This document shows, in pieces, positions 8,922-17,779 of a stretch of 64,000 bases of DNA. A program made the translations under genes and the position numbers. The notes beneath the pieces were generated by a model. That model was not told where the DNA came from. It saw only the letters and a list, made by a program, of their open reading frames with translations, and did not search any database. Source of the stretch: Nostoc flagelliforme FACHB-838 (GTDB lineage Bacteria; Cyanobacteriota; Cyanobacteriia; Cyanobacteriales; Nostocaceae); contig NZ_JACJSI010000001.1 in the NCBI RefSeq assembly GCF_014698065.1, positions 62,001-126,000 of the forward strand, in the 5' to 3' direction. Within the stretch, counting starts at the first letter, position 1. Each line of letters opens with the position of its first letter.

Positions 8922-10307
8922 ATGACCAAAAAAGAAACTTGGAGCCAGAGGTTTGAATCAGCGTTGCATCCAGCGATCGCTCGTTTTAATGCCAGTATAG
9001 GTTTCGATATTGAATTAATAGAATATGACCTAACTGGTTCTCAAGCCCATGCCAAAATGCTCGCTCATACGGGCATTATCTCCCCAGAAGAAGGAGAGCA
9101 ACTGGTTGCAGGTTTAGAACAAATTCGCCAAGAGTATCGCCAGGGTGAATTTCAGCCTGGTGTCGATGCTGAAGATGTACATTTTGCAGTTGAACGCCGA
9201 CTGACAGAAATTGTCGGTGATGTGGGTAAAAAGGTGCATACCGCGCGATCGCGTAATGACCAAGTTGGTACTGATACCAGACTTTACCTCCGCGACCAAA
9301 TCCAACAAATCAGAAGCGAATTGCGGGAATTTCAACGTGTTTTACTAGATATAGCCGAACAGCACGTTGAAACCTTGATTCCTGGCTATACGCACCTACA
9401 ACGCGCCCAACCCGTTAGTTTAGCTCACCACCTCTTGGCATACTTTCAAATGGCGCAGCGCGACTGGGAACGCTTAGGAGATGTTTATCGCCGCGTGAAT
9501 ATCTCACCTTTAGGGTGTGGTGCTTTAGCGGGGACTACTTTCCCTATTGATCGCCACTACACAGCTAAACTCTTGGATTTTGACGATATTTATGCTAACA
9601 GCCTTGATGGAGTGAGCGATCGCGATTTTGCGATCGAATTCCTGTGTGCTGCTAGCTTGATTATGGTTCACCTCAGCCGCCTTGCCGAAGAAGTCATTCT
9701 TTGGTCATCTGAAGAATTCCGTTTTGTCACCCTCAAAGATAGCTGTGCCACAGGTTCCAGCATCATGCCCCAAAAGAAAAACCCCGATGTACCAGAATTA
9801 GTGCGGGGGAAAACGGGGCGTGTATTCGGTCATCTGCAAGCGATGTTAGTCATTATGAAAGGGCTACCCCTGGCGTATAACAAAGACCTGCAAGAAGATA
9901 AAGAAGGTCTATTTGATAGCGTGAACACAATCAAAGCCTCTCTTGAAGCGATGACGATTTTACTCAGGGAAGGCTTACAATTTCGTACCCAGCGTTTAGC
10001 AGAAGCTGTGGCGGAAGATTTTTCTAACGCTACCGATGTAGCAGATTATCTGGCAGCACGGGGCGTTCCTTTCCGGGAAGCTTACAACCTTGTGGGTAAG
10101 GTGGTAAAAACTAGTATTGCCGCAGGTAAACTCCTAAAAGATTTGAAATTGGAAGAGTGGCAAGAACTACATCCGGCATTTGCAGCAGATATTTATGAGG
10201 CAATATCCCCCCGTCAAGTCGTAGCAGCCCGCAACAGTTACGGTGGTACTGGCTTTGTACAGGTAAGCAAAGCACTCATAGCCGCCCGCACTCAAATGGC
10301 TCAATAG
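8922..10307 (+). CDS. argH: argininosuccinate lyase
   Basis: ArgH splits argininosuccinate into arginine and fumarate, the last step of arginine synthesis. I chose the ATG at 8922 ([13 protein letters not shown]), giving 461 residues, the usual length. A longer frame from TTG 8862 would run through the repeat hairpin and adds 20 non-family residues. Family motifs are [10 protein letters not shown] near residue 107, [16 protein letters not shown] sequence near 155 and the signature [19 protein letters not shown] near 279. Arginine is a cyanophycin building block, so this gene is functionally linked to cphA/cphB at the left edge. A convergent small gene follows. Confidence 0.96.
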   Translation: MTKKETWSQRFESALHPAIARFNASIGFDIELIEYDLTGSQAHAKMLAHTGIISPEEGEQLVAGLEQIRQEYRQGEFQPGVDAEDVHFAVERRLTEIVGDVGKKVHTARSRNDQVGTDTRLYLRDQIQQIRSELREFQRVLLDIAEQHVETLIPGYTHLQRAQPVSLAHHLLAYFQMAQRDWERLGDVYRRVNISPLGCGALAGTTFPIDRHYTAKLLDFDDIYANSLDGVSDRDFAIEFLCAASLIMVHLSRLAEEVILWSSEEFRFVTLKDSCATGSSIMPQKKNPDVPELVRGKTGRVFGHLQAMLVIMKGLPLAYNKDLQEDKEGLFDSVNTIKASLEAMTILLREGLQFRTQRLAEAVAEDFSNATDVADYLAARGVPFREAYNLVGKVVKTSIAAGKLLKDLKLEEWQELHPAFAADIYEAISPRQVVAARNSYGGTGFVQVSKALIAARTQMAQ

Positions 10308-10400
10308 AAGAAGTGGGGAGTGGGGAGCAAGGAAGAGGAATTTTCCCCTCTGCCCCCACACCCTGCCCCTCTGCCTCTTCTCCATGCCCAAAAATAAATA

Positions 10401-10426
10401 AGGGCGTACAAATAAATGTGCGCCCT
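10401..10426. terminator. hairpin between convergent argH and the small basic-protein gene
   Basis: AGGGCGTAC, an 8-base loop and GTGCGCCCT form a 9-bp stem with one G-T pair. It lies between the 3' ends of two convergent genes. No long T-run follows, so it is terminator-like rather than a certain terminator. Confidence 0.5.
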
Positions 10427-10468
10427 ACAAACTAAATAATCCAAATAACAAAGATTTAGGCAGACAGC

Positions 10469-10633
10469 TTATTCAGTGTCAGCTGCTGCTGCGCCTTCTT
10501 CTTCTTCACTCTTTGGTGGTCTTTGTTGGAACCTTCTCTGCATTCTTCCTGTCGTAGTTCGTTTACGAAACTTTCTGGCATACGCCTGGTTACGTAGCGC
10601 CTTTTCTTTTTTCGGGTTACGGCGCTTGGCCAT
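10469..10633 (-). CDS. small highly basic protein, unknown function
   Basis: The ATG at 10633 is preceded by a strong ribosome site (GAGGTG, 4 bases upstream). This decides the start against a longer frame beginning at 10702. The product has 54 residues: a Lys/Arg-rich N-terminal 35 residues (MAKRRNPKKEKALRNQ onward) and an acidic Glu/Ala tail. The charge pattern suggests RNA or ribosome binding, but this is inference. I recognise it only as a conserved-looking cyanobacterial small protein. Confidence 0.75.
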   Translation of the reverse strand: MAKRRNPKKEKALRNQAYARKFRKRTTTGRMQRRFQQRPPKSEEEEGAAAADTE

Positions 10634-11235
10634 GTTCACCTCATTAAATAAACAACAAAAAAAGTAGCAACTAGGCATCACGTAGGCAATATCAGGTACC
10701 AATGTTATTGATATACTTGTAGCCTAGTGCAGCAATAAATACGCTTTAAACAGTGTACTAGTCTATCGCATTATACCCTACTCTGTCAATAAAAATTCTA
10801 GATTATCCCCGTTAGCTAGACGAAAAATACTTTTTCTTAGACTCCAATCGATTTGACAGATTGTAAATTAGCGAATTAGTTGTTGTTTCTAAAACAAACT
10901 AATCTTTTCAAGAAATAATTCACTGGATTCTGACTTCTTATTATTAATATTTTTTTGAATATGGGCTGTAAAACCATCAGTTTATAGCTAGCATTAGACT
11001 TGTTAAAACTAGCTATAAACTGATATTTTTCCCAATTTTAAAAAATTTATGTATATCTAAATACAGTGCTTCTATTGAAACTTGATGTTAGTATTAATAA
11101 TATTCTGCGTAAATCGTGAGAATAAAATCTCAAGCCACAAACATTTTTGTATAAAAAAACTCAACAAAATTTTTATTAGTTGAGCATACATGAGTGGCAA
11201 GAGGAGTATATAATAAAACACAAAATTTTTGAAGA
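10634..11235. other. long AT-rich gene-free stretch
   Basis: About 600 bp separate the divergent small basic-protein gene and the Nudix gene. It is AT-rich and contains one striking element, a perfect 16-bp inverted repeat at 10976-11024. No coding signal was seen. Confidence 0.5.
10976..11024. repeat. perfect 16-bp inverted repeat, 17-base loop
   Basis: ATCAGTTTATAGCTAG (10976-10991) and its exact reverse complement (11009-11024) flank a 17-base loop. A short T-rich run follows on the + strand. It could be a terminator of an unannotated transcript, a protein-binding site or a remnant of a mobile element. Confidence 0.85.
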
Positions 11236-11730
11236 TTGAAAGTTATCGCTTTTTTTCCGGCAGCTGTGCAGTCCACACGTAGCTTATGGCGTATCGGACA
11301 AACAGTATTGGGTATAATATTTCGTCATCCCATTACTGGCACTAGTATCATCCCTATTTTACCTGATGGCCGGATAGTACTAATCCGGCGGCGTGATAAT
11401 GGTCTTTGGGCATTGCCTGGAGGGATGGTGGACTGGGGGGAAGATATTCCCAATACAGTCCGCCGGGAATTGATGGAGGAAACCGGGCTAGAACTGGTAA
11501 AAATTAACCGTTTGGTAGGAGTTTACTCTGCACCAGACCGAGATCCCCGAATCCATTCAATTTGCGTTGTGGTTGAAGCCGATGTGCATGGGACAATGGA
11601 GATTAAAGATACCTTGGAAGTCATGGAAATCCAAGCTTTCTCTCCTAGTTTCCTACCTTCAGGACAGATGTCTCACGACCATACTCGGCAGTTGCAAGAC
11701 TACTTTAATGGCTTGACAACACTGGCATAA
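11236..11730 (+). CDS. Nudix hydrolase
   Basis: Nudix enzymes hydrolyse nucleoside diphosphates linked to other groups. The complete Nudix box is visible near residues 62-86: GGMVDWGEDIPNTVRREL followed by MEETGLEL, with every metal-binding residue present. The preceding strand carries VLIRRRDNGLWALPGG. The substrate cannot be deduced. The start is uncertain. The TTG at 11236 gives 164 residues, an in-frame stop lies just before it, and the next plausible start is a GTG at 11266. The gene is followed by a heptamer-type hairpin. Confidence 0.88.
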   Translation: MKVIAFFPAAVQSTRSLWRIGQTVLGIIFRHPITGTSIIPILPDGRIVLIRRRDNGLWALPGGMVDWGEDIPNTVRRELMEETGLELVKINRLVGVYSAPDRDPRIHSICVVVEADVHGTMEIKDTLEVMEIQAFSPSFLPSGQMSHDHTRQLQDYFNGLTTLA

Positions 11731-11741
11731 TAATATTTTTT

Positions 11742-11781
11742 CATTAGTCATTAGTTATTTCTCAGATTCTAATGACTAATG
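11742..11781. terminator. heptamer-derived hairpin after the Nudix gene
   Basis: CATTAGTCATTAG (11742-11754) and its exact reverse complement (11769-11781) form a 13-bp stem with a 14-base loop, 12 bases past the Nudix stop codon. The arms are built from the same CAATGAC/CATTAGT heptamers seen elsewhere. A role in 3'-end formation is inferred from its position. Confidence 0.55.
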
Positions 11782-11828
11782 GCTAATGACTATTTATTAT
11801 AGTGCTACAAGTTAACTACTAAATTAAA

Positions 11829-12671
11829 ATGGATACACTATTCCGTAACTCCCGGAGAAAGCTCTCTCAAGGGCTACTATTCTGGCGTGAAGCCGGTGAA
11901 AAAACTCCTATAATTTTTTTACATGGTGCTTGGAATGAGAGCAGTCAATGGTTATCTGTGATGGAGTCCCTTGCACAAGATTTTCATTGTTTTGCACCTG
12001 ATTTATTAGGGTTTGGTGAATCAGAAAATCCTAATATCCATCATTCGATAGATTTACAAGTTGAGTGTTTGGCTGAGTTTTTGCAAGCTGTCAAGCTAGA
12101 AAAAGTATATTTAGTGGGGCATTCTCTTGGGGGTTGGGTTGCTGCTAGCTATGCTTTAAAGTATCCAGAGAAAGTTGATGCTGTGGTATTGCTAGCACCA
12201 GAGGGTGTAGAGATAGCAGGACAAGAACAGCATTGCCGGAAGATGCGGCGATTATTGAATTATCCACCACTAATAGTTAAATTGTTGCGATCGCTAACTC
12301 CCTTGACTAAAATCTTGGGTTGGTATGAAAAAATTGCCCAGGATTTGCAATTACGTCAGGAATTGTTGCGTTACCCCATAGCTTGCCAGTTACTCTTCAA
12401 ACGGCGACAAGCAGAAATTGAGGCGGAATTAGTGCAAAAGCGGCTTTACATGATAGATGTGCCGATTTTTATTTTACAAGGTGGCCAAGATACACCAGAT
12501 GCTTTAGCTAAAAGTCGGGTTTATGCTCAACTGATGCCGAAAGCCGAGTTAAAAATGATTGCTCATGCCGGAAATGACTTACCAGAATCTTGTGCTGGTG
12601 TTGTGGCGATGGAGATTCGGGAGTTTATTCAAGGTATTTTAAAAAGCCATAATTTAAACGAATTAAACTAG
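11829..12671 (+). CDS. alpha/beta-fold hydrolase
   Basis: This 280-residue protein has the oxyanion segment FLHGAWNESSQW near residue 29, the DLLGFGESE turn near 58 and the nucleophile elbow GHSLGG near 97, followed by a cap region. The usual late histidine is in IAHAGND near 248. It resembles the MenH/BioH/haloperoxidase-like group, whose members act on diverse esters or thioesters, so no substrate is assigned. It converges on the pantothenate kinase gene. Confidence 0.88.
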   Translation: MDTLFRNSRRKLSQGLLFWREAGEKTPIIFLHGAWNESSQWLSVMESLAQDFHCFAPDLLGFGESENPNIHHSIDLQVECLAEFLQAVKLEKVYLVGHSLGGWVAASYALKYPEKVDAVVLLAPEGVEIAGQEQHCRKMRRLLNYPPLIVKLLRSLTPLTKILGWYEKIAQDLQLRQELLRYPIACQLLFKRRQAEIEAELVQKRLYMIDVPIFILQGGQDTPDALAKSRVYAQLMPKAELKMIAHAGNDLPESCAGVVAMEIREFIQGILKSHNLNELN

Positions 12672-12779
12672 CTAATTCAGGGTTTGTTGCCAATCCACTA
12701 CACATATTCCTTCGTTCTCAAACCGTGATATATGTTTCAAGTTTGTTGGCATAACTTCACTATGGGTAAACTTCTTTCT

Positions 12780-13616
12780 TTATTTTATTTCATCTGTGCT
12801 ATCACCCATTACTATTTCGCGCATTCCCAAAAAAATTAAATTTGGTTCTACAATTAAAGGTGCTGCAATTTTAGGATATAAAGTTCGCAGATAATTTAAT
12901 AATAAAGTGCGATCGCCTCCTTTCATCGCAATTTTCCCATTAGGAAATAATTGCAACCACGCTTCAATAAAATCTTTAATTCCAGCTAATATTGTATAAA
13001 CTACCCCGCTTTGAATAGCCCCCGTAGTATTGAGAGGAAAACGTGGTGGTAGAGACACAAAATCTTGCATTTCTACTAAGGGTAATTGTCCTGTTTGTTG
13101 ACCGAGAGTTGCAAATTGCAAACCTAATCCCAGCAAAATTGCACCTCCAACTAAACACTCATTAGCATCCGCAGCAGTAAAAGTTAGCGCTGTCCCAGCA
13201 TCAATTACCAACATTGGAAAACCCCACGTTTTCCCCGCACCCCACAAAGCTAAAGCACGGTCAATTCCTAATGTAGGATAAACACCTTTGAGGGATACTT
13301 GATCTAAGGTAATAACGCGAGTATTTGGGTAAGTTTGCCAAATAGCAGTTTGGCTGGGAACTACGGAGGCGACGAGGAGAGGGCACAGAGGTAGAATGTC
13401 TGTTAGAGATTCACCTTGTGGAAAAATTTTCTCTAGTAAATCATTCAGGGTTTGACATTCAGCCAGGTGTTGTATAACAGACTCAGGTAGATGACCGGTA
13501 TCCCAAGCTGAGTAAAGCGTCTCACCAACAAACAACGCCCAATGTAGCCGAGAGTTCCCAATTTCCAAAGCTAGCCAAATATTATCTGTGTGTTCTGGGT
13601 GCTTATGCGGTTTCAC
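12780..13616 (-). CDS. coaX: type III pantothenate kinase
   Basis: CoaX phosphorylates pantothenate in the first committed step of coenzyme A synthesis. The 278-residue protein has the phosphate-binding [15 protein letters not shown] near residue 15 (a variant of the DxGNT motif), [11 protein letters not shown] near 118 and the signature [10 protein letters not shown] near 136, followed by GGAILLGL. This ASKHA-fold class is the one used by most cyanobacteria. Its 3' end faces the hydrolase gene and its start is divergent from flv3. Confidence 0.9.
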   Translation of the reverse strand: MKPHKHPEHTDNIWLALEIGNSRLHWALFVGETLYSAWDTGHLPESVIQHLAECQTLNDLLEKIFPQGESLTDILPLCPLLVASVVPSQTAIWQTYPNTRVITLDQVSLKGVYPTLGIDRALALWGAGKTWGFPMLVIDAGTALTFTAADANECLVGGAILLGLGLQFATLGQQTGQLPLVEMQDFVSLPPRFPLNTTGAIQSGVVYTILAGIKDFIEAWLQLFPNGKIAMKGGDRTLLLNYLRTLYPKIAAPLIVEPNLIFLGMREIVMGDSTDEIK

Positions 13617-13726
13617 ACTTTTAATTTTTTTAAGTCAGTTATATGTTTTTTAATAAAAATTAACATTCATCCCGTGTCACAATAAACCTAGAGGAACAAA
13701 TACTCATTGTGTTAAGGAGGGGAGTT

Positions 13727-15451
13727 ATGGTAGCACTCACCGAAAAAACTGAAAAACGGCTCACCATACAGACTGTGGAAATCGCTCAAGAGACGACGGC
13801 TATTCGCTCTCTGGATTGGGATCGCGATCGCTTCGATATTGAGTTTGGTCTGCAAAATGGTACCACCTATAACTCGTTTCTCATCCGTGGGGAGCAGACT
13901 GCCTTAGTTGATACCTCCCACGAAAAGTTTCGTCAACTATACTTCGATACGCTCACCGGATTAATCAAGCCAACAGATATTGATTATTTGATTATCAGCC
14001 ACACTGAGCCAGACCATAGCGGTTTAGTTAAAGATTTGCTGCTTATGGCTCCAGAAATAACCGTTGTCGGTTCTAAGGTGGCGATTCAGTTTCTCGAAGA
14101 TTTCGTACATCAGCCATTTAAACGGCGGATTGTGAAAAATGGTGATCGCTTAGATTTGGGTAATGGTCATGAATTTGAATTCGTGATTGCTCCAAATTTA
14201 CACTGGCCAGATACCATTTTTAGCTTCGATCATAAAACCAAAACTCTCTATACCTGCGATGCTTTTGGGTTGCACTATTGCTCAGATAGCACCTTTGATG
14301 AAGACTTGGCAGCGATCGAAGAAGACTTTCATTACTACTACGATTGCTTGATGGGGCCGAATGCTCGGTCAGTTTTATCTGCCCTGAAACGAATGGGTGA
14401 ACTGAAAACCATCGATATGATTGCCACAGGACACGGGCCATTGTTATCTCACAATGTTGAGGAACTAGTTGGACGTTACCGTACTTGGAGCCAAAGCCAA
14501 AGCAAGCCAGAAACGGCAGTTGGAATATTTTACGTTTCCGAATACGGGTATAGCGATCGCCTCGTGCAAGCAATTGCCAACGGTATCGGTAAAACTGGTG
14601 TCGCCGTGGAAATTGTCGATTTGGGATCTGAAGTCGATTTACAAGAACTGCGGGAACTAGTTAGCCGTTGTGCTGGGCTAATCGTTGGTCTACCTCCGGC
14701 TTCTGGCGCTGCTAGCATCCAATCTGCACTCAGCACAGTTTTAGGATCTGCCAAAGAAAAGCAAGCTATCGGCGTATTTGAAACCGGCGGTGGTGATGAT
14801 GAGCCGATAGATCCTTTGGTAAGTAAATTCCGCAATTTGGGTTTGGCAACAGTTTTTCCACCAATTCGGATTAAAGAAACACCCACAGAAAATACCTACA
14901 AGCTGTGTGAAGAAGCGGGTACTGACTTAGGGCAATGGGTAACACGCGATCGCAGCATCAAAGCCATGAAATCCCTTGGTGCTGACTTAGATAAAGCATT
15001 AGGTAGAATCAGCGGCGGACTGTATATTATTACTGCCAAAAAAGGCGATGTATCCAGTGCGATGTTAGCCTCCTGGGTTGCTCAAGCTAGCTTCAAACCC
15101 TTGGGATTTTCTATTGCAGTAGCCAAAGATCGGGCAATTGAATCACTCATGCAAGTAGGCGATCGCTTTGTTCTCAACGTCTTAGAAGAAGGCAATTTTC
15201 AACCACTCATGAAACACTTTTTAAAGCGGTTCGCCCCTGGTGCAGATCGCTTTGAAGGTGTGAGAACCCAGCCAGCCGAAAATGGTGCGCCTATCCTTAA
15301 CGATGCCCTCGCTTACATGGAGTGCGAAGTCGTCAGTAGAATGGATTGTGGCGATCACTGGGCAGTATACAGCAATGTCTACGCCGGACGGGTTTCTAAG
15401 CCAGATGCTTTAACAGCTGTGCATCACCGCAAAGTTGGTAATCATTATTAA
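13727..15451 (+). CDS. flv3: flavodiiron protein Flv3
   Basis: Flv3 works with Flv1 to reduce O2 to water with electrons from photosystem I (Mehler-like reaction), protecting against fluctuating light. The ATG at 13727 is preceded by a near-perfect ribosome site (AAGGAGG, 6-base spacer). A GTG at 13709 in the same frame lies upstream of that site and is rejected. Domains are a metallo-beta-lactamase-like diiron domain, flavodoxin, and a C-terminal flavin reductase. The diiron ligand motif HTEPDH is intact (H92, E94, D96, H97 from this start). The N-terminal segment TTAIRSLDWDRDRFDIEFG matches Flv3 rather than Flv1. flv1 follows. Confidence 0.93.
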   Translation: MVALTEKTEKRLTIQTVEIAQETTAIRSLDWDRDRFDIEFGLQNGTTYNSFLIRGEQTALVDTSHEKFRQLYFDTLTGLIKPTDIDYLIISHTEPDHSGLVKDLLLMAPEITVVGSKVAIQFLEDFVHQPFKRRIVKNGDRLDLGNGHEFEFVIAPNLHWPDTIFSFDHKTKTLYTCDAFGLHYCSDSTFDEDLAAIEEDFHYYYDCLMGPNARSVLSALKRMGELKTIDMIATGHGPLLSHNVEELVGRYRTWSQSQSKPETAVGIFYVSEYGYSDRLVQAIANGIGKTGVAVEIVDLGSEVDLQELRELVSRCAGLIVGLPPASGAASIQSALSTVLGSAKEKQAIGVFETGGGDDEPIDPLVSKFRNLGLATVFPPIRIKETPTENTYKLCEEAGTDLGQWVTRDRSIKAMKSLGADLDKALGRISGGLYIITAKKGDVSSAMLASWVAQASFKPLGFSIAVAKDRAIESLMQVGDRFVLNVLEEGNFQPLMKHFLKRFAPGADRFEGVRTQPAENGAPILNDALAYMECEVVSRMDCGDHWAVYSNVYAGRVSKPDALTAVHHRKVGNHY

Positions 15452-15453
15452 AG

Positions 15454-15575
15454 AAGGTACTAGGGGCTAGGGATTGGGGATTAGGTATCAGGAATTAGAT
15501 ATTGGAGATTGAATATTAAGTGTCGAGAATAACTTTCCCAGTCCCCAGCCTCCAGTCCCCAATCCTCTATTCTCC
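15454..15575. repeat. imperfect inverted repeat of GGGGATTGGGGA / TCCCCAATCC type
   Basis: The flv3-flv1 gap contains G-rich GGGATTGGGGATTAGG units on the left and complementary C-rich CCAGTCCCCAATCC units on the right. A similar array lies just upstream of clpB (23360-23455). Confidence 0.7.
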
Positions 15576-15584
15576 AATAAAGCC

Positions 15585-17297
15585 ATGTCAACAAATAAAC
15601 CCCGCGATGTTCAAGTTTATCCAATAGCTACAGATACAAGAATACTGCGATCGCGCAGTTGGTCAAGGCTGAGATTTGAAATTGAGTATGCTCTTGCTAA
15701 GGGTACAACTGCTAATTCTTATTTAATCGAAAGCGAGAAAACCGCTATTATCGATCCTCCAGGGGAAACGTTTACGCAAATTTATTTAGAAGCTTTACAG
15801 CAACGTTTCCATCTCGAAGATTTAGATTATGTAATTTTAGGACACGTAAATCCTAACCGCGCTGCAACTTTAAAAGCTTTGTTAGAAATTGCCCCGCAAA
15901 TCACCTTTGTATGTTCTAATCCAGGGGCGATAAATTTACGCGGGGCGCTGGAAAATCGAGATTTACAAATTCTTGTGATGCGGGGCGAAGAAACCCTAGA
16001 TTTAGGCAAAGGGCATAATTTACAATTTATTCCCACCCCCAACCCCCGCTACGCAGATCAACTTTGCACATACGATCCGCAAACAGAAGTTTTGTACTCA
16101 GATAAATTATTTGGGGCCCATGTCTGTGGAGATCAGGTATTTGATGAAGGTTGGGAAATATATAACGACGATCGGCGCTATTATTTTGATTGCCTCATGG
16201 CTCCCCACGCTCGTCAAGTTGAAACAGCACTGGAGAAACTAGCTGATTTCCCCGTGAGAATGTATGCCACTGGACACGGGCCTTTGGTACGCTATGGCTT
16301 AATTGACCTGACCAAAGCTTATCGAGAATGGAGTCAACAACAAACTTCTGCTGACTTGACAGTAGCCTTGATTTATGCGTCAGCTTATGGAAATACAGCC
16401 ACATTAGCCCAAGCGATCGCTCGTGGCATCACCAAAGCTGGTGTTGCTGTAGAATCGATTAACTGTGAATTTACTGAACCAGAAGAAATCCGGGCGGCTG
16501 TAGAGAAAGCCGGTGGTTTCATCATCGGTTCTCCTACCCTCGGCGGTCATGCACCTACACCCGTGCAAACAGCTTTAGGAATTGTGTTATCTACGGCTAC
16601 AAACAATAAACTCGCTGGTGTTTTTGGTTCCTTTGGCTGGAGTGGGGAAGCAGTTGATTTAATTGAGGGTAAATTAAAAGATGCTGGCTATCGGTTTGGT
16701 TTTGATACCATCCGCGTCAAATTCAAGCCCGACGATACCACCTTACAATTATGTGAAGAAGCTGGAACCGACTTTGCCCAAGCACTAAAGAAAGCTAGAA
16801 AAGTGCGATCGCCAAGTCAACCTGCTACTAATGTAGAACAAGCAGTTGGTCGGATTGTCGGTTCTCTTTGTGTTCTCACAGCTAAAGAAGGCGATCGCTC
16901 CAGTGCTATGTTAGCTTCTTGGGTATCTCAAGCTAGCTTTAGTCCACCTGGTTTAACCATCGCCGTTGCTAAAGAGCGTGCAGTAGAAACACTGATGCAT
17001 ACGGGAAACAAATTTGTCCTTAATATTCTTAAAGAAGGGAATCACTTGGGATTGATGAAGCACTTCCTCAAACCCTTTGGCCCAGGACAAGACCGATTTG
17101 CTGATGTCGCCGCCGAAGAAGCTGAAAACGGTTCTCCTATACTTACAAATGCTCTAGCATATCTTGAATGTTCCGTACAAAACCGGATGGAATCTGGCGA
17201 CCACTGGCTAGTTTATGCCACTGTCGAGAATGGCAAATTGTTAGATACTGATGGCGTTACAGCCGTGCATCATCGTAAGTCGGCAACTCATTATTGA
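15585..17297 (+). CDS. flv1: flavodiiron protein Flv1
   Basis: This is the partner of Flv3 in light-driven O2 reduction, with the same three domains (diiron-like, flavodoxin, flavin reductase) in 570 residues. The diiron ligand motif is degenerate: HVNPNR (H87, N89, N91, R92) replaces HxExDH, as is typical for the Flv1/Flv2 class. RSRSWSRLRFEIEYALAKG near residue 22 also marks Flv1. The loss of ligands fits a heterodimer in which Flv3 carries the canonical metal site. It lies 133 bp behind flv3 and may share its transcript, although a repeat lies in the gap. Confidence 0.93.
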   Translation: MSTNKPRDVQVYPIATDTRILRSRSWSRLRFEIEYALAKGTTANSYLIESEKTAIIDPPGETFTQIYLEALQQRFHLEDLDYVILGHVNPNRAATLKALLEIAPQITFVCSNPGAINLRGALENRDLQILVMRGEETLDLGKGHNLQFIPTPNPRYADQLCTYDPQTEVLYSDKLFGAHVCGDQVFDEGWEIYNDDRRYYFDCLMAPHARQVETALEKLADFPVRMYATGHGPLVRYGLIDLTKAYREWSQQQTSADLTVALIYASAYGNTATLAQAIARGITKAGVAVESINCEFTEPEEIRAAVEKAGGFIIGSPTLGGHAPTPVQTALGIVLSTATNNKLAGVFGSFGWSGEAVDLIEGKLKDAGYRFGFDTIRVKFKPDDTTLQLCEEAGTDFAQALKKARKVRSPSQPATNVEQAVGRIVGSLCVLTAKEGDRSSAMLASWVSQASFSPPGLTIAVAKERAVETLMHTGNKFVLNILKEGNHLGLMKHFLKPFGPGQDRFADVAAEEAENGSPILTNALAYLECSVQNRMESGDHWLVYATVENGKLLDTDGVTAVHHRKSATHY

Positions 17298-17316
17298 TCT
17301 TATACAGAAAAATTCC

Positions 17317-17345
17317 GCGTAATCACCCATAAAGGGTAGTTACGC
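17317..17345. terminator. imperfect hairpin after flv1
   Basis: GCGTAA-TC-ACCC pairs with GGGT-AG-TTACGC around a 5-base loop, with a two-base internal mismatch, 20 bases past the flv1 stop. A short A-run rather than a T-run follows, so assignment as a terminator is tentative. Confidence 0.4.
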
Positions 17346-17450
17346 AGAAAAAATGTATAATTTGGAACCATGAGATTGATATGCTTTGAAAAGCAAATGG
17401 TGTATTTAAATTCCCAAATGATTTAGGTATGTCTACTGGGAATTTAACCA

Positions 17451-17699
17451 TTAAATAGGAACCTTAGGTTCCGCCACAAAAGCTTCTAGAACTGATGATT
17501 CCTCTTCTAAAACCTCTTGACCAAATATCTCTATATGGTAGTTGATGGCAGATTTAATATCAGCTAGTGCTTCTTCATAGCTGTCACCTTCGCCAACTAC
17601 AACCCCCTTGATACCCAAAGGGTAGGCTACGTAACCGTCATTATCTTTTTCAACAATAATTTTGATTGCTCTCGTTGGTTTTTGCTGTAGTCTGGTCAC
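17451..17699 (-). CDS. HicB-like protein without a visible HicA partner
   Basis: This 82-residue protein has the short HicB-type fold segment IKIIVEKDNDGYVAYPLGIKG and GEGDSYEEALADIKSAI, as in HicB antitoxins and related UPF0150 proteins. It starts at GTG 17699. HicB antitoxins normally pair with a small HicA RNA-binding toxin, but neither the 81 bp upstream nor the 150 bp downstream encodes one. It may be an orphan antitoxin or a HicB-fold protein with another role. It lies behind ribBA on the same strand. Confidence 0.75.
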   Translation of the reverse strand: MTRLQQKPTRAIKIIVEKDNDGYVAYPLGIKGVVVGEGDSYEEALADIKSAINYHIEIFGQEVLEEESSVLEAFVAEPKVPI

Positions 17700-17779
17700 A
17701 AGCGGGGTATATTGCGATATAATTTCTTACGAAAAAAAATGACACGAACACCTAACGCTCCGCTACATATAGTGTGTGG

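Noticed and set aside
13709..13726. GTG start 18 bases upstream of the flv3 ATG
   Set aside because: The AAGGAGG site lies between the two codons and serves only the ATG at 13727.
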